Shown piece after piece: positions 23,401-32,642 of a stretch of 39,309 nt of DNA. The stretch covers positions 271,443 to 310,751 of the forward strand of contig NZ_BMRI01000001.1 in NCBI RefSeq assembly GCF_014648555.1, read 5' to 3'. A program made the translations under genes and the position numbers. Source of the stretch: Kitasatospora griseola. Lineage in GTDB: Bacteria > Actinomycetota > Actinomycetes > Streptomycetales > Streptomycetaceae. The notes below the pieces were generated by a model. That model was not told where the DNA came from and did not search any database. It was given only the letters and a program-made list of their open reading frames with translations. Position 1 is the first letter of the stretch; every line of letters starts with the position of its first letter.

Positions 23401-23964
23401 ATGAGCGCACGCAGAGCGGAGCCCGACTCCGCCACCGAACTCGGCATCGCCGAACAGGTGGCCCTCTACCAGCGGGAGTTCCCCACCGTGGATCCCCAGG
23501 TGGAGACCATCGTCTCCACCCTCTCCCGACTCTCCCGCCGGATGAACGTGGCCTACAGCCGCCAGCTGGCCACCCTCGGCATCACCAACGCCGAGTGGGA
23601 GGTGCTCAAGGCGCTGGTGTTCGCCGGCAGCCCGTACCGGCTCGGCCCGGGCGAGCTCGCCAAGCGGCTCGGCCTGACCCCGGCCGCGATGACCCACCGG
23701 ATCGACCGGATGGTCGCCGAGGGCCTGGTCACCCGCGAGCGCGACGAGGCCAACCGGGTCCGGGTGATCATCGAGCTCACCCCGATCGGCCGCGACAAGT
23801 GGATCGAGCTGATGCGGATGGCCGCTGTCTTCGAGGGCGACCTGCTCCAGGACGTCCCCGGCGAGGACCGCCCCGAGCTGGCCGCGACGCTGACCCGGAT
23901 GCTGCGCCGGATCGAGGAGTCCCAGCCGGACGCCCTCGGCCGCACCGACGACCTGACCTGCTGA
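23401..23964 (+). CDS. MarR-family transcriptional regulator
   Basis: 187 residues. There is no ribosome site before ATG 23401, and a -10-like ACAATG ends 5-6 nt upstream, which suggests a leaderless mRNA. An N-terminal helix (residues 15-60, including TIVSTLSRLSRRMNVAYSRQL) serves dimerisation. The winged helix occupies about 60-135 (GITNAEWEVLKALV, LGPGELAKRLGLTPAAMTHRIDRMVAEGLVTRERDEANRVRVIIELT, with the typical D-x-R-x-wing). The C-terminal helix closes the dimer. It is longer than the usual 145-160 residues because of its N-terminal arm. It probably represses the divergent MFS gene and itself until a small aromatic ligand binds. Confidence 0.9.
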   Translation: MSARRAEPDSATELGIAEQVALYQREFPTVDPQVETIVSTLSRLSRRMNVAYSRQLATLGITNAEWEVLKALVFAGSPYRLGPGELAKRLGLTPAAMTHRIDRMVAEGLVTRERDEANRVRVIIELTPIGRDKWIELMRMAAVFEGDLLQDVPGEDRPELAATLTRMLRRIEESQPDALGRTDDLTC

Positions 23965-24006
23965 CCCGCCGCTGCAGCGGGAAGGCGGCGGCCGGGGAAA
24001 CGCGAC

Positions 24007-24042
24007 GAGGGGCGCAGGGAGAGTGATCTCCCTGCGCCCCTC
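24007..24042. terminator. Bidirectional terminator (16-bp perfect stem, GTGA loop)
   Basis: GAGGGGCGCAGGGAGA (24007-24022) and TCTCCCTGCGCCCCTC (24027-24042) pair perfectly. It lies between the convergent marR and chitinase genes. Confidence 0.92.
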
Positions 24043-24074
24043 GCGTTCAAGGGCTACTGCCGGTCAGCCGGGGG

Positions 24075-25880
<1,806 letters not shown>

Positions 25881-26016
25881 GGCTGCGGGACTCCTGGTTG
25901 TGGGGGTCCTGACAAACCCGGATACGAACCGTGCGAGGTGGGGCCGCACAGCCAGGGGCATGACAGGGGGAATCGAGCGTTGGCCTGCAAAAACGCCGGG
26001 TACGGGATAAGCCGAA

Positions 26017-26048
26017 CCGGCGCCGGTGGTCTGAACCACCGGCGCCGG
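26017..26048 (-). promoter_or_regulatory. Strong stem-loop at the 5' end of the chitinase leader
   Basis: CCGGCGCCGGTGGT (26017-26030) and ACCACCGGCGCCGG (26035-26048) are perfect 14-bp complements around a 4-nt loop. They lie about 20 nt after the inferred transcript start and 137 nt before the start codon. It could stabilise the mRNA or attenuate it. No U-tract follows. Confidence 0.6.
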
Positions 26049-26075
26049 CCCAGGGGCTCCCTGCACCTGCCAAGT

Positions 26076-26104
26076 AAAATGGACTAGACCAACTCGGCCG
26101 TCAA
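26076..26104 (-). promoter_or_regulatory. Chitinase promoter with DasR-like operator (dre)
   Basis: On the minus strand TTGACG (26104-26099), a 17-nt spacer and CATTTT (26081-26076) form the promoter. Its spacer contains GTTGGTCTAGTCCATT (26093-26078), which by eye matches about 12 of 16 positions of the DasR consensus built on TGGTCTAGACCA. DasR is the GntR-type GlcNAc-responsive repressor of chitinases in Streptomyces. Confidence 0.75.
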
Positions 26105-26149
26105 GAGCGGGATCTGACGCTTACGCCCCGCTTAAGGTTCGGTGACCGA

Positions 26150-26680
26150 TCAGTACCGCAGCGCATTCGCCACCACAGGCGTCACGGGAGTGTTCAGCGA
26201 CCGGTTGCTGTGCGCCGTGGCCTGCGCAGTCGCCCCGGCAGCCACCTCCGGCACCGTCACCACGGTGGCGTCCAGCAGGTTCCCCGACGCGTCGTCGAAG
26301 TTGACCTGAATCGTGTACTTGCCCGCCTGGGAACCGTGGTTGGTGACCGTCACCGGCACCGACAGCTTGCCGTCCGACTCGGTGGTCACCGACCCCAGCG
26401 CCACATCGCCCTTCACGTTCAGCCCGCCCTTGACGCTCGCCAGCGCCGAGGACGCCGCGGCCTGCGCGGAGGCGCCCAGCGAGGCCGCCGCCGAACCGAT
26501 CGCGGCGGTCGCCGACCCCAGCGCCGACTCCGCGGCCGAGGCCACCGCCGACTTGCCGCCCTCCAGCGCCGAGGACGCCGTTCCGGACGGCTTGCCGCTC
26601 GACGTACAGCCGGCCAGCGCGGCAGCGCCCACCAGCACGGCCGCGGTCCAGCCCGCGGCCACCCGGATCTGTCGCTCCAT
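26150..26680 (-). CDS. Small lipoprotein with Ala-rich helix and beta-sandwich-like domain
   Basis: 176 residues. ATG 26680 follows AGGGAGA. The signal peptide ends in a lipobox (LAGC, Cys about 25), so the mature protein is lipid-anchored. Residues 30-85 are an Ala/Ser-rich helix (SAVASAAESALGSATAAIGS), which may form a coiled coil. Residues 95-165 resemble an FxLYD/DUF-type beta-sandwich (KLSVPVTVTNHGSQAGKYTIQVNFDDASGNLLDATVVTVPEVAAG). It lies 29 nt after a DoxX gene on the same strand, probably one operon. No function can be assigned beyond a surface lipoprotein. Confidence 0.78.
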   Translation of the reverse strand: MERQIRVAAGWTAAVLVGAAALAGCTSSGKPSGTASSALEGGKSAVASAAESALGSATAAIGSAAASLGASAQAAASSALASVKGGLNVKGDVALGSVTTESDGKLSVPVTVTNHGSQAGKYTIQVNFDDASGNLLDATVVTVPEVAAGATAQATAHSNRSLNTPVTPVVANALRY

Positions 26681-26709
26681 CAGTGAATCTCCCTGTCTCG
26701 TCGCGGCGC

Positions 26710-27273
26710 TCAGGAGAGCCCGGTGCCGTTCTCGCCCGCCGCCTCGTCCGCGGCCCGGGCCTCCCGCCTGCGCATCGCGTCCTGACGGCGCGACACCACC
26801 GCCACGGCGCCCAGCGCGCTTGCCGCGAACGCCAGCACACCGATCCACGGGCGGCCCAGCGAATGCCCGGAGGCCGCGTCCAGCGAGTAGGCGCCCGGGC
26901 CGGAGACCGCCAGCGCCAGGCCGCAGGCGCCGAGCAGCGCCGGGTACTCGTAGCCGCCGCCGTGCGCGAAGAAGCCCGCCGGGTAGTGCACCGCGATGGC
27001 GCCCGCCATCGTCCCGGCGACCACCGCCCCGGCCACCGGGGTGGCCAGGCCCACGGCGAGCAGCGCACCGCCGCCCGCCTCGCCCAGCCCCGCCGCCAGG
27101 GCGTTGCGCTCGCCCGGCTCGAAGCCCATCTGCTCCATGGCCTGGGCGGTGGCCTCCGGGCCCCCGCCGCCGAACCAGCCGAACAGCTTCTGCGCGCCGT
27201 GCGCGAACAGGACACCGCCGACGACCGAGCGCAGTGCCAACAGACCGAGATCCTTGCGGTGCAGACTGGACAT
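26710..27273 (-). CDS. DoxX-family membrane protein
   Basis: 187 residues from ATG 27273 (AGGGG 9 nt upstream). Four membrane helices are typical of DoxX: LLALRSVVGGVLFAHGAQKLFGWFGG, ALAAGLGEAGGGALLAVGLATP, then GAVVAGTMAGAIAVHYPAGFF and EYPALLGACGLALAVSG. An extra C-terminal helix and a charged tail follow. The RxxxGxxFxxHGxxKLF signature is intact. DoxX proteins are quinone-linked or redox-stress membrane proteins. In mycobacteria one works with SodA and SseA, but no such partner is adjacent here. It is followed by the lipoprotein gene, suggesting a two-gene envelope unit. Confidence 0.85.
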   Translation of the reverse strand: MSSLHRKDLGLLALRSVVGGVLFAHGAQKLFGWFGGGGPEATAQAMEQMGFEPGERNALAAGLGEAGGGALLAVGLATPVAGAVVAGTMAGAIAVHYPAGFFAHGGGYEYPALLGACGLALAVSGPGAYSLDAASGHSLGRPWIGVLAFAASALGAVAVVSRRQDAMRRREARAADEAAGENGTGLS

Positions 27274-27391
27274 GGTGTTGCCCCTGGGTGTGAAGAGAGG
27301 ACCGTAGGGCCCATCCCAGCGTGCGCACCGGCCCCGCTCGACCCGGCGAACCCATCCGGGCGACCCGACCCACCCCGCAGGGAGACTCCCG

Positions 27392-27709
27392 ATGCCCACC
27401 GCACCGCAGCCGCCCGAGTACGTCCTGCACGGCGACCGGGTCACCGACGAGCCGAGCTTCTGGGCCGAACTCGGCCGCGCCGTGCACGCCCCCGGCGACT
27501 ACTACGGCAAGAACCTCGACGCCCTCGCCGATGTCCTGCGCGGCGGCTTCACCCCCGAGCCGCCGTACGTGCTGATCTGGCGCCACGCCCTGGTCTCCGC
27601 CCAGGGGCTCACCCGCCGGGTGATCGGCCCCGACGACGAGGAGCGTTCCTACTTCGACGCCGTCCTCGACGTCCTGCGCCAGGGTGGCGTCACCGTCCGG
27701 CTGCGCTGA
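27392..27709 (+). CDS. Barstar-family protein (ribonuclease inhibitor-like)
   Basis: 105 residues. ATG 27392 follows AGGGAG. The family hallmark is intact: PSFWAELGRAVHAPGDYYGKNLDALADVLRGG, corresponding to the barnase-binding helix of barstar (YYGxNLDAL). The C-terminal strand is VTVRLR. Barstar folds inhibit barnase-type secreted RNases by blocking the active site. No barnase or other small RNase gene is adjacent, so it may protect against a distant or foreign nuclease, or have another partner. It is divergent from doxX and followed 17 nt later by a MarC-type gene. Confidence 0.85.
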   Translation: MPTAPQPPEYVLHGDRVTDEPSFWAELGRAVHAPGDYYGKNLDALADVLRGGFTPEPPYVLIWRHALVSAQGLTRRVIGPDDEERSYFDAVLDVLRQGGVTVRLR

Positions 27710-27710
27710 C

Positions 27711-27725
27711 CGCCCATCATGGGCG
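27711..27725. repeat. Palindrome overlapping the marC-type ribosome entry region
   Basis: CGCCCA-TCA-TGGGCG (6-bp arms) starts 1 nt after the barstar stop and ends 1 nt before ATG 27727. It contains the only G-rich stretch that could act as ribosome site. Confidence 0.5.
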
Positions 27726-27726
27726 C

Positions 27727-28365
27727 ATGTCGGCGATCAACCTGAGCACCGTCTTCGTCACCTTCTTCGCCGTGGTCGGCCCGCCCAAGGTGCTGCTGGC
27801 CTTCGCCCAGCTCAGCCAGAGCCGTACCCCGGCCGAACTGCGAAAACTCACCCTGGTGTCCTCGGTGGTCGCCGCCGTGGTCGGCCTGGTGCTGGCGTAC
27901 ACCGCGGACGTCATGGCGGCGCTGTTCCACATCTCCGACCAGTCGCTGCAGATCGCCGGCGGGGTGATCTTCTTCATCTACGCCGTCGCCCTGGTGCTCG
28001 GCGTCCACCTCGGCGGCGGCAGCAGCGATGGCCACCTCGACAATCCCCTCGCCGACGGCATCCGCCAACTGCTGCTGCCGTACGTGGCCAGCCCGCTGGC
28101 GATCACCGCGCTGCTGGTCGAGTCGCTCACCCGGGACACCCTCGAATGGCACTCCACGGTCGCCGCCATGTACGTCGCGGTGATCGCCGTGGACTGCGTG
28201 TCCGTCCTGCTGCTCGCTCCGCTGCTGCGAGCCAGCCGGCGCACCTCGCTGGAGGTGCTGTCCCGGCTGCTCGGCCTGCTGCTGGCCGCCGTCGGCGTGG
28301 AGATGTTCCTGTACGGGCTGGAGAGCCTCGGCGTGCACCTGGCCCCGTCCAAGAACGGCTACTGA
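27727..28365 (+). CDS. MarC/UPF0056-family integral membrane protein
   Basis: 212 residues. Six membrane helices in a two-fold arrangement are visible, with the family's NLSTVFVTFFAVVGPPKVLLAF at the N terminus (usually DPIG/NPxx at the turn). Next come RKLTLVSSVVAAVVGLVLAY, the half-repeat LQIAGGVIFFIYAVALVLG, and the second signature YVASPLAITALLV (usually P.L.GPG.I). The C terminus is LLAAVGVEMFLYGLESLGV. MarC proteins were once linked to antibiotic resistance, but that is not supported; their transport function is unknown. There is no clear ribosome site apart from the palindromic GGGCG, so expression may depend on coupling to the barstar gene. Confidence 0.82.
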   Translation: MSAINLSTVFVTFFAVVGPPKVLLAFAQLSQSRTPAELRKLTLVSSVVAAVVGLVLAYTADVMAALFHISDQSLQIAGGVIFFIYAVALVLGVHLGGGSSDGHLDNPLADGIRQLLLPYVASPLAITALLVESLTRDTLEWHSTVAAMYVAVIAVDCVSVLLLAPLLRASRRTSLEVLSRLLGLLLAAVGVEMFLYGLESLGVHLAPSKNGY

Positions 28366-28372
28366 GATCCCG

Positions 28373-28807
28373 TCAGGACGCCCGGATCGCCCGCCACGGC
28401 ACCGGGCTGGAGAGGATCATCGAGCTGGTCGGCTGCCCGTAGCCGCCCAGCCGGTCGGTCAGCCGCTCGAAGGCCGGCATGTCCGGGACGCCGACCAGCA
28501 GGACGCAGCACGCCCCGCCGGTCACCCGGTGCAGCTGGAACACCTCCGGCCAGTGCGCCACCTCCGGGTCGCGCAGCACGCAGCGCGGGCCGTAGCACTG
28601 CACCGTCACCAGGGCCATCACCGCCGCCCCGGCCTTCGCCGGGTCCAGGTGCGTGTGGTAGCCGGTGATCACTCCGTCCGCCTCCAGCCGGCGCACCCGC
28701 TCGGCCACCGCCGGCGGCGACAGGTTCACCCGGCGGGACAGCTCGTTGTACGACAGGCGCGCATCGGCCTGGAGTTCGGCCAGTAGCAGTCGGTCCACCG
28801 CGTCCAT
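28373..28807 (-). CDS. Lrp/AsnC-family regulator, probable regulator of the kynurenine genes
   Basis: 144 residues; ATG 28807 has AAAGGAG 8 nt upstream. The N-terminal AsnC helix-turn-helix (MDAVDRLLLAELQADARLSYNELSRRVNLSPPAVAERVRRLEADGVITGY) is complete. A RAM effector domain follows (AVMALVTVQCYGPRC, FQLHRVTGGACCVLLVGVPD, FERLTDRLGGYG, TSSMILS). It is divergent from kynA by 165 nt. Lrp-type KynR proteins that respond to kynurenine control kyn operons in other bacteria, so the same is likely here. Direct evidence is only the gene order. Its 3' end abuts the convergent MarC-type gene with a 7-nt gap. Confidence 0.88.
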   Translation of the reverse strand: MDAVDRLLLAELQADARLSYNELSRRVNLSPPAVAERVRRLEADGVITGYHTHLDPAKAGAAVMALVTVQCYGPRCVLRDPEVAHWPEVFQLHRVTGGACCVLLVGVPDMPAFERLTDRLGGYGQPTSSMILSSPVPWRAIRAS

Positions 28808-28972
28808 CGGCGGCTCCTTTGCGTTCGTCAGGCGATCGGGGCGCAGCACCTTGCGAACGGCAGGCCAATGCCGCCAACCGGGCTACGACGCCCATTCAAG
28901 AGCAGGCCGTCGCGCCGCACAATGGTGGCGCCCGCCGCACCCCGGAGCGGGCGGAACCTGGAGGTACCGGCC

Positions 28973-29800
28973 ATGACCGGGCAGACCCACCGGCCCCACC
29001 TGACCTTCGGCGGCGACCAGAAGGGCAGCGCGTCCACCCCGTACGCGCAGTACGTGCACCTGACCGAGCTGCACGCGCTCCAGCAGCCGCGCTCCGCGGA
29101 GCCCGCGGAGTACACGTTCATCGTCGCCACCCAGGTGATGGAGCTGCTCTTCGACCTGCTGCACCGCGAGTGGACCGCCGCCCGCGCCGCGCTGCGCGAG
29201 GACGACCTGACCGCCGCCCGCGACGCGCTGCGCCGCGGACTGCACGCGCAGGACGTGCTGGTCTCCTCCTGGGACCTGCTGGCCGCCATGACGCCGGCCG
29301 AGTTCAACGCGTTCCGGCCGGTGCTCGGCGAGGCGTCCGGCTTCCAGTCCTCGGCGTTCCTGCGGCTGGAGTTCCTGCTCGGCAACAAGAGCGAGCGCCT
29401 GCTGACCATGTACCAGGACTCCCCCGCCGAGTACGACGAGCTGTTCACCGAGCTGCGCACCCCCAGCCTGTACGACGAGGCGCTGGCCGTGCTGGCCCGC
29501 CGCGGCCTGGAGATACCCGCAGCCCCCGCCGCCGCCCGCCGCGACCACGACGACGCCGTCGAGGCCGCCTGGCGGGCCGTGTACACCGACCCGGCGCTCG
29601 CCGACCTGGCCCGGCTCGGCGAGGCGCTGCTCGACACCGCCGAGCGGGTCACCCGTTGGCGCCAGCGCCACTACTCCGCCGTCAAGCGCACCATGGGCGG
29701 CAAGCCCGGCACCGGCGGCTCCTCCGGCCTGAGCTGGCTGAAGCACTCCGCCGACCAGGACGTCTTCCCCGAACTGTGGTCCGTCAGGAACGAACTGTGA
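28973..29800 (+). CDS. kynA: Tryptophan 2,3-dioxygenase
   Basis: 275 residues; ATG 28973 follows GGAGGT. All-helical heme protein of the TDO family. Recognisable are TPYAQYVHLTELHALQQPRS, EYTFIVATQVMELLFDLLHREW, GFQSSAFLRLEFLLGNKSE, the proximal-heme-ligand region RWRQRHYSAVKRTMGGKPGTGGSSGLSWL and the terminal FPELWSVRNEL. It should oxidise L-tryptophan to N-formylkynurenine. By eye the distal His of the Xanthomonas enzyme is Thr here (in VATQ, common in actinobacteria as I recall). The substrate-carboxylate Arg of the FQS.(Y/F)R block is Leu with an Arg one residue later, which is unusual. Coupling to kynU (GTGA overlap) supports the tryptophan assignment. Confidence 0.88.
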   Translation: MTGQTHRPHLTFGGDQKGSASTPYAQYVHLTELHALQQPRSAEPAEYTFIVATQVMELLFDLLHREWTAARAALREDDLTAARDALRRGLHAQDVLVSSWDLLAAMTPAEFNAFRPVLGEASGFQSSAFLRLEFLLGNKSERLLTMYQDSPAEYDELFTELRTPSLYDEALAVLARRGLEIPAAPAAARRDHDDAVEAAWRAVYTDPALADLARLGEALLDTAERVTRWRQRHYSAVKRTMGGKPGTGGSSGLSWLKHSADQDVFPELWSVRNEL

Positions 29801-31041
29801 CAACTCACACCGCGGCTCCCACCCGCGAGGACTGCGTCGCCCGCGACGCCGCCGACCCGCTGCACCCGCTGCGCGAGCACTTCGAACTGCCCGAGGGCGT
29901 GCTGTACCTCGACGGGAACTCGCTCGGCGCGCTGCCCCGCCGCACGCCCGGCCACCTGGCGAAGGTGGTCGCCGAGGAGTGGGGCGCCGGGCTGATCCGG
30001 TCCTGGAACGACGCCGGGTGGTTCCACCAGCCCGGGCGGCTCGGCGACCGGCTCGGCGCGCACCTGCTGGGCGCGGCGGCCGGGCAGGTGGTGGTCTGCG
30101 ACTCGACCTCCGTCAACCTGTTCAAGGTGCTCGGCGCGGCGCTGCGGCTGCGCCCCGGGCGCGGCGCGCTGGTCGCCGAGCGGCACGCGTTCCCCACCGA
30201 CCTGTACATCGCGGACGGCCTGACCGGGCTGCACCCGGGCGCCCGGCCGGTGCTGGTGGACTCGGCGGCGCAGCTGGACGCGGTGCTCGACGCGGACACC
30301 GCGGTGGTGCTGCTCTCGCACGTCGACTACCGCACCGGCGAGCTGCTGGACATGGCGGCCGTCACCGAGCGGATCCACCGGGCCGGGGCGCTCGCCGTCT
30401 GGGACCTGTGCCACACCGCCGGGGCGCTGCCGATCGGACTGGACGCGGCGGACGTGGACTTCGCGGTCGGCTGCGGCTACAAGTACCTGAACGGCGGGCC
30501 GGGCGCGCCCGCGTTCCTGTACGCGGCCGAGCGCCACCACGCGGCGGCCCGGCAGCCGCTGACCGGCTGGTTCGGCCACGCCCGGCAGTTCGACTTCGAG
30601 CCGGGCTACCGGCCCGCCGAGGGCATCACCCGGTTCCTCACCGGGACGCCTCCGGTGCTCGGCCTGGCCGCGCTGGAGTCCTCGCTCGACGTGTGGGAGC
30701 TGGCCGATCCGGCGGCGGTGCGCGCCAAGAGCCTGGAACTCTCCGACCTGTTCCTGGAGCTGACGGCCGATCTGGACGTCGAGCCGGTGACGCCACGTCA
30801 GCACGAGCGCCGCGGCAGCCAGGTGGCGCTGCGGCACCCGGAGGGCCACCGGATCGTCCAGGCGCTGATCGCCCGCGGCGTGATCGGCGACTTCCGGGCG
30901 CCCGACCTGATGCGGTTCGGCTTCACCCCGCTGTACCTGTCCCGGGCGGACGTGCACGACGCGGCGACGGCGCTGCGCGAGGTGCTGGCCTCCGGGGAGT
31001 GGCGGCAGGACCGGTTCGCCCGGCGCGGCGACGTCACCTGA
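29797..31041 (+). CDS. kynU: Kynureninase
   Basis: 414 residues; GTG 29797 overlaps the kynA stop. PLP-dependent fold-type I enzyme. Visible are LYLDGNSLGALPRRT at the N terminus, SWNDAGWFHQPGRLGDRLG, VVVCDSTSVNLFKVLGAAL, SHVDYRTGELLDM, the PLP-nitrogen Asp and cofactor His in WDLCHTAGALPI, and the Schiff-base lysine in GCGYKYLNGGPGAPAF. GWFGHARQFDFEPGYRPAEGITRFLTGTPP and RRGSQVALRH follow. It splits kynurenine to anthranilate and alanine (or the 3-hydroxy form). With kynA it makes anthranilate from tryptophan, for catabolism or secondary metabolism. The intermediate formamidase gene is not in the window. A perfect terminator follows. Confidence 0.95.
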   Translation: MTTHTAAPTREDCVARDAADPLHPLREHFELPEGVLYLDGNSLGALPRRTPGHLAKVVAEEWGAGLIRSWNDAGWFHQPGRLGDRLGAHLLGAAAGQVVVCDSTSVNLFKVLGAALRLRPGRGALVAERHAFPTDLYIADGLTGLHPGARPVLVDSAAQLDAVLDADTAVVLLSHVDYRTGELLDMAAVTERIHRAGALAVWDLCHTAGALPIGLDAADVDFAVGCGYKYLNGGPGAPAFLYAAERHHAAARQPLTGWFGHARQFDFEPGYRPAEGITRFLTGTPPVLGLAALESSLDVWELADPAAVRAKSLELSDLFLELTADLDVEPVTPRQHERRGSQVALRHPEGHRIVQALIARGVIGDFRAPDLMRFGFTPLYLSRADVHDAATALREVLASGEWRQDRFARRGDVT

Positions 31042-31058
31042 CGGCGCGTCGACCGCAG

Positions 31059-31098
31059 GCCGAACGGCCGGGGCCCGTGGGGGCTCCGGCCGTTCGGC
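31059..31098. terminator. Bidirectional terminator (18-bp stem)
   Basis: GCCGAACGGCCGGGGCCC (31059-31076) pairs with GGGCTCCGGCCGTTCGGC (31081-31098) with a single G-U pair and a GTGG loop. It lies between convergent kynU and the surface-protein gene. Confidence 0.9.
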
Positions 31099-31115
31099 GG
31101 TTCGGCCGCGGGGCG

Positions 31116-32474
31116 TCAGTGGCGACGGCCGCGGTTGCGACGGGCCAGCGTCACGGCCGCCGCGCCGAGGCCGAGCAGCACCGCGGCGCCGCCGGCCAGC
31201 GGGGCGACCAGGCTGCTACCGGTGTTCGCCAGCCCGCCGCCGGGCCGGTGGCTCTGCCCGGGCTCCGGGCGCTCGCCGTGGGTGGGCTCGACGCTCTCCG
31301 ACGGCTCGGGGCCCCCGCTCTCGGACGGCGACGGCGAAGGGCTCTCCGACTCGCTCGCCGAGGGCGACGGCGAAGGCGAGGTGCTCTCGCTCTGCGACGG
31401 CGAGGGCGACGGGCTCTGCCCGCAGGTCGGCAGGTCGCCGTTGAACGGGTAGGCGTGGATCTCCGTCCCGGCGGTGCCGGTCTGCAGCAGGTTGCCGGCC
31501 ACGTAGACGCGGCCGTTGGCGCCGGGAGTGGACACCGTGACGGTGCCCGCCGGGTTGCCCGCCATGATCGAGCCCTGGAACTGGGCGCCGCCGGAGATCG
31601 TCGCGTCGGCGGAGGTGGGGAAGTTCCACATCAGCAGCGGCTGCATGTCGGTGAGCTGGTCGCCGGGGAAGCCGGAGCCGGTGTTGGTGCGGATCAGCAC
31701 CGGGTCCGGGCCGACCATGTTGACGATCACCGTCGCGCCCGCCGGGATGCCGGCGAACACCATGTCGGCGGCGGCCGTGTCGCTGCCGATGTTCCGGTCG
31801 ACGTTGAAGATCTGCCGCATGCTGTGGCCGTCGCCGGTGAAGGTGTACAGGTTGCCTTCGACGCTCAGCGTGCCGGTGGCGGTCTGCTCGGCCATGCACG
31901 TCGAGTCGTCCTTGATGACCGTGGTGAGGCCGAGGAACGGGTCGATCGCCGCCGGGTCCTGGCGCGCCGCGCCGGGGCCGGAGAATTCCAGGATGCCGCT
32001 CTCGGTGGTGCCGAAGGCCAGGTTGCCCCAGCGGGCCGGGTCGCCGCCGCCGATCTGCACCCGGTTGCCGGTGACGACGTCGACGGCGCCGCCGACCGTC
32101 ACGTGGTCGGTGCCGGGCGGCGGCGCGACCTGGGAGCCGACGCCGACCACGCCCATGTTGAACAGGCCGCCGCCGTTCTTGTCGACGGTGAGGTCCTTGA
32201 CCGTGACGACCTTCCCCTCGACCTCGGCGGCCCGGCCCTCCACCGTGTAGTTGCCGCCGACGAAGACGTTGATCGTGTCGTCGGTGCCCGCGGGCGGGCC
32301 GTTGTGCACCGGCACCGGGAACGGGTTCGGACAGTTGCCGACGCACGGACCGAGCGGCGGGGCCAGCTGGTCCGCCTGCCCGATCGAGGCCAGTGTGACG
32401 AGCGGGGCGGCGGCGAGGGCCGCCACTGCCGCATACCGGACCAGCCGGTTCTTGGGACGAGCGCCGTGTCGCAC
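31116..32474 (-). CDS. Choice-of-anchor-A family surface protein with LANTG sortase motif
   Basis: About 452 residues. GTG 32474 is chosen because AAAGGGG lies 5-8 nt upstream; GTG 32480 is too close and the ATG at 32570 has no ribosome site. The signal peptide ends at GQADQ. The beta-rich domain (about 45-330) shows the choice-of-anchor A pattern: INVFVGGNYTVEG, WGNLAFGTTESGILEFSG, VIVNMVG, LLMWNFPTSADATISGGAQFQGSIMAGN and GRVYVAGNLLQ. A Ser/Pro/Glu-rich stalk (QSPSPSPSQSESTSPSPSPS and so on) follows. The terminal sorting signal is LANTG plus hydrophobic helix plus RRNRGRRH. LAxTG is the class E sortase motif of streptomycetes, so the protein is probably covalently fixed to the wall. Its role (adhesion or aerial surface) is unknown. 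Confidence 0.85.
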   Translation of the reverse strand: MRHGARPKNRLVRYAAVAALAAAPLVTLASIGQADQLAPPLGPCVGNCPNPFPVPVHNGPPAGTDDTINVFVGGNYTVEGRAAEVEGKVVTVKDLTVDKNGGGLFNMGVVGVGSQVAPPPGTDHVTVGGAVDVVTGNRVQIGGGDPARWGNLAFGTTESGILEFSGPGAARQDPAAIDPFLGLTTVIKDDSTCMAEQTATGTLSVEGNLYTFTGDGHSMRQIFNVDRNIGSDTAAADMVFAGIPAGATVIVNMVGPDPVLIRTNTGSGFPGDQLTDMQPLLMWNFPTSADATISGGAQFQGSIMAGNPAGTVTVSTPGANGRVYVAGNLLQTGTAGTEIHAYPFNGDLPTCGQSPSPSPSQSESTSPSPSPSASESESPSPSPSESGGPEPSESVEPTHGERPEPGQSHRPGGGLANTGSSLVAPLAGGAAVLLGLGAAAVTLARRNRGRRH

Positions 32475-32642
32475 GGACACCCCTTTCGTTGACGGTGGGT
32501 CAGCAGCCAGCGAACCCCGGCCAGCAAAGTGGTGTTGGCGGAAAAAACCCGACCGTCTGACAACTGACACGCAGAAAGATCACTCGAACGGACTAAGTTG
32601 CTGGTGCACCGATGACGGCGCCCGCCTGGACGAAGGAGACCC

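Noticed and set aside
27392..27709. Toxin-antitoxin module with the barstar gene
   Set aside because: Neither neighbour (DoxX, MarC-type) resembles an RNase, so only the inhibitor can be claimed.
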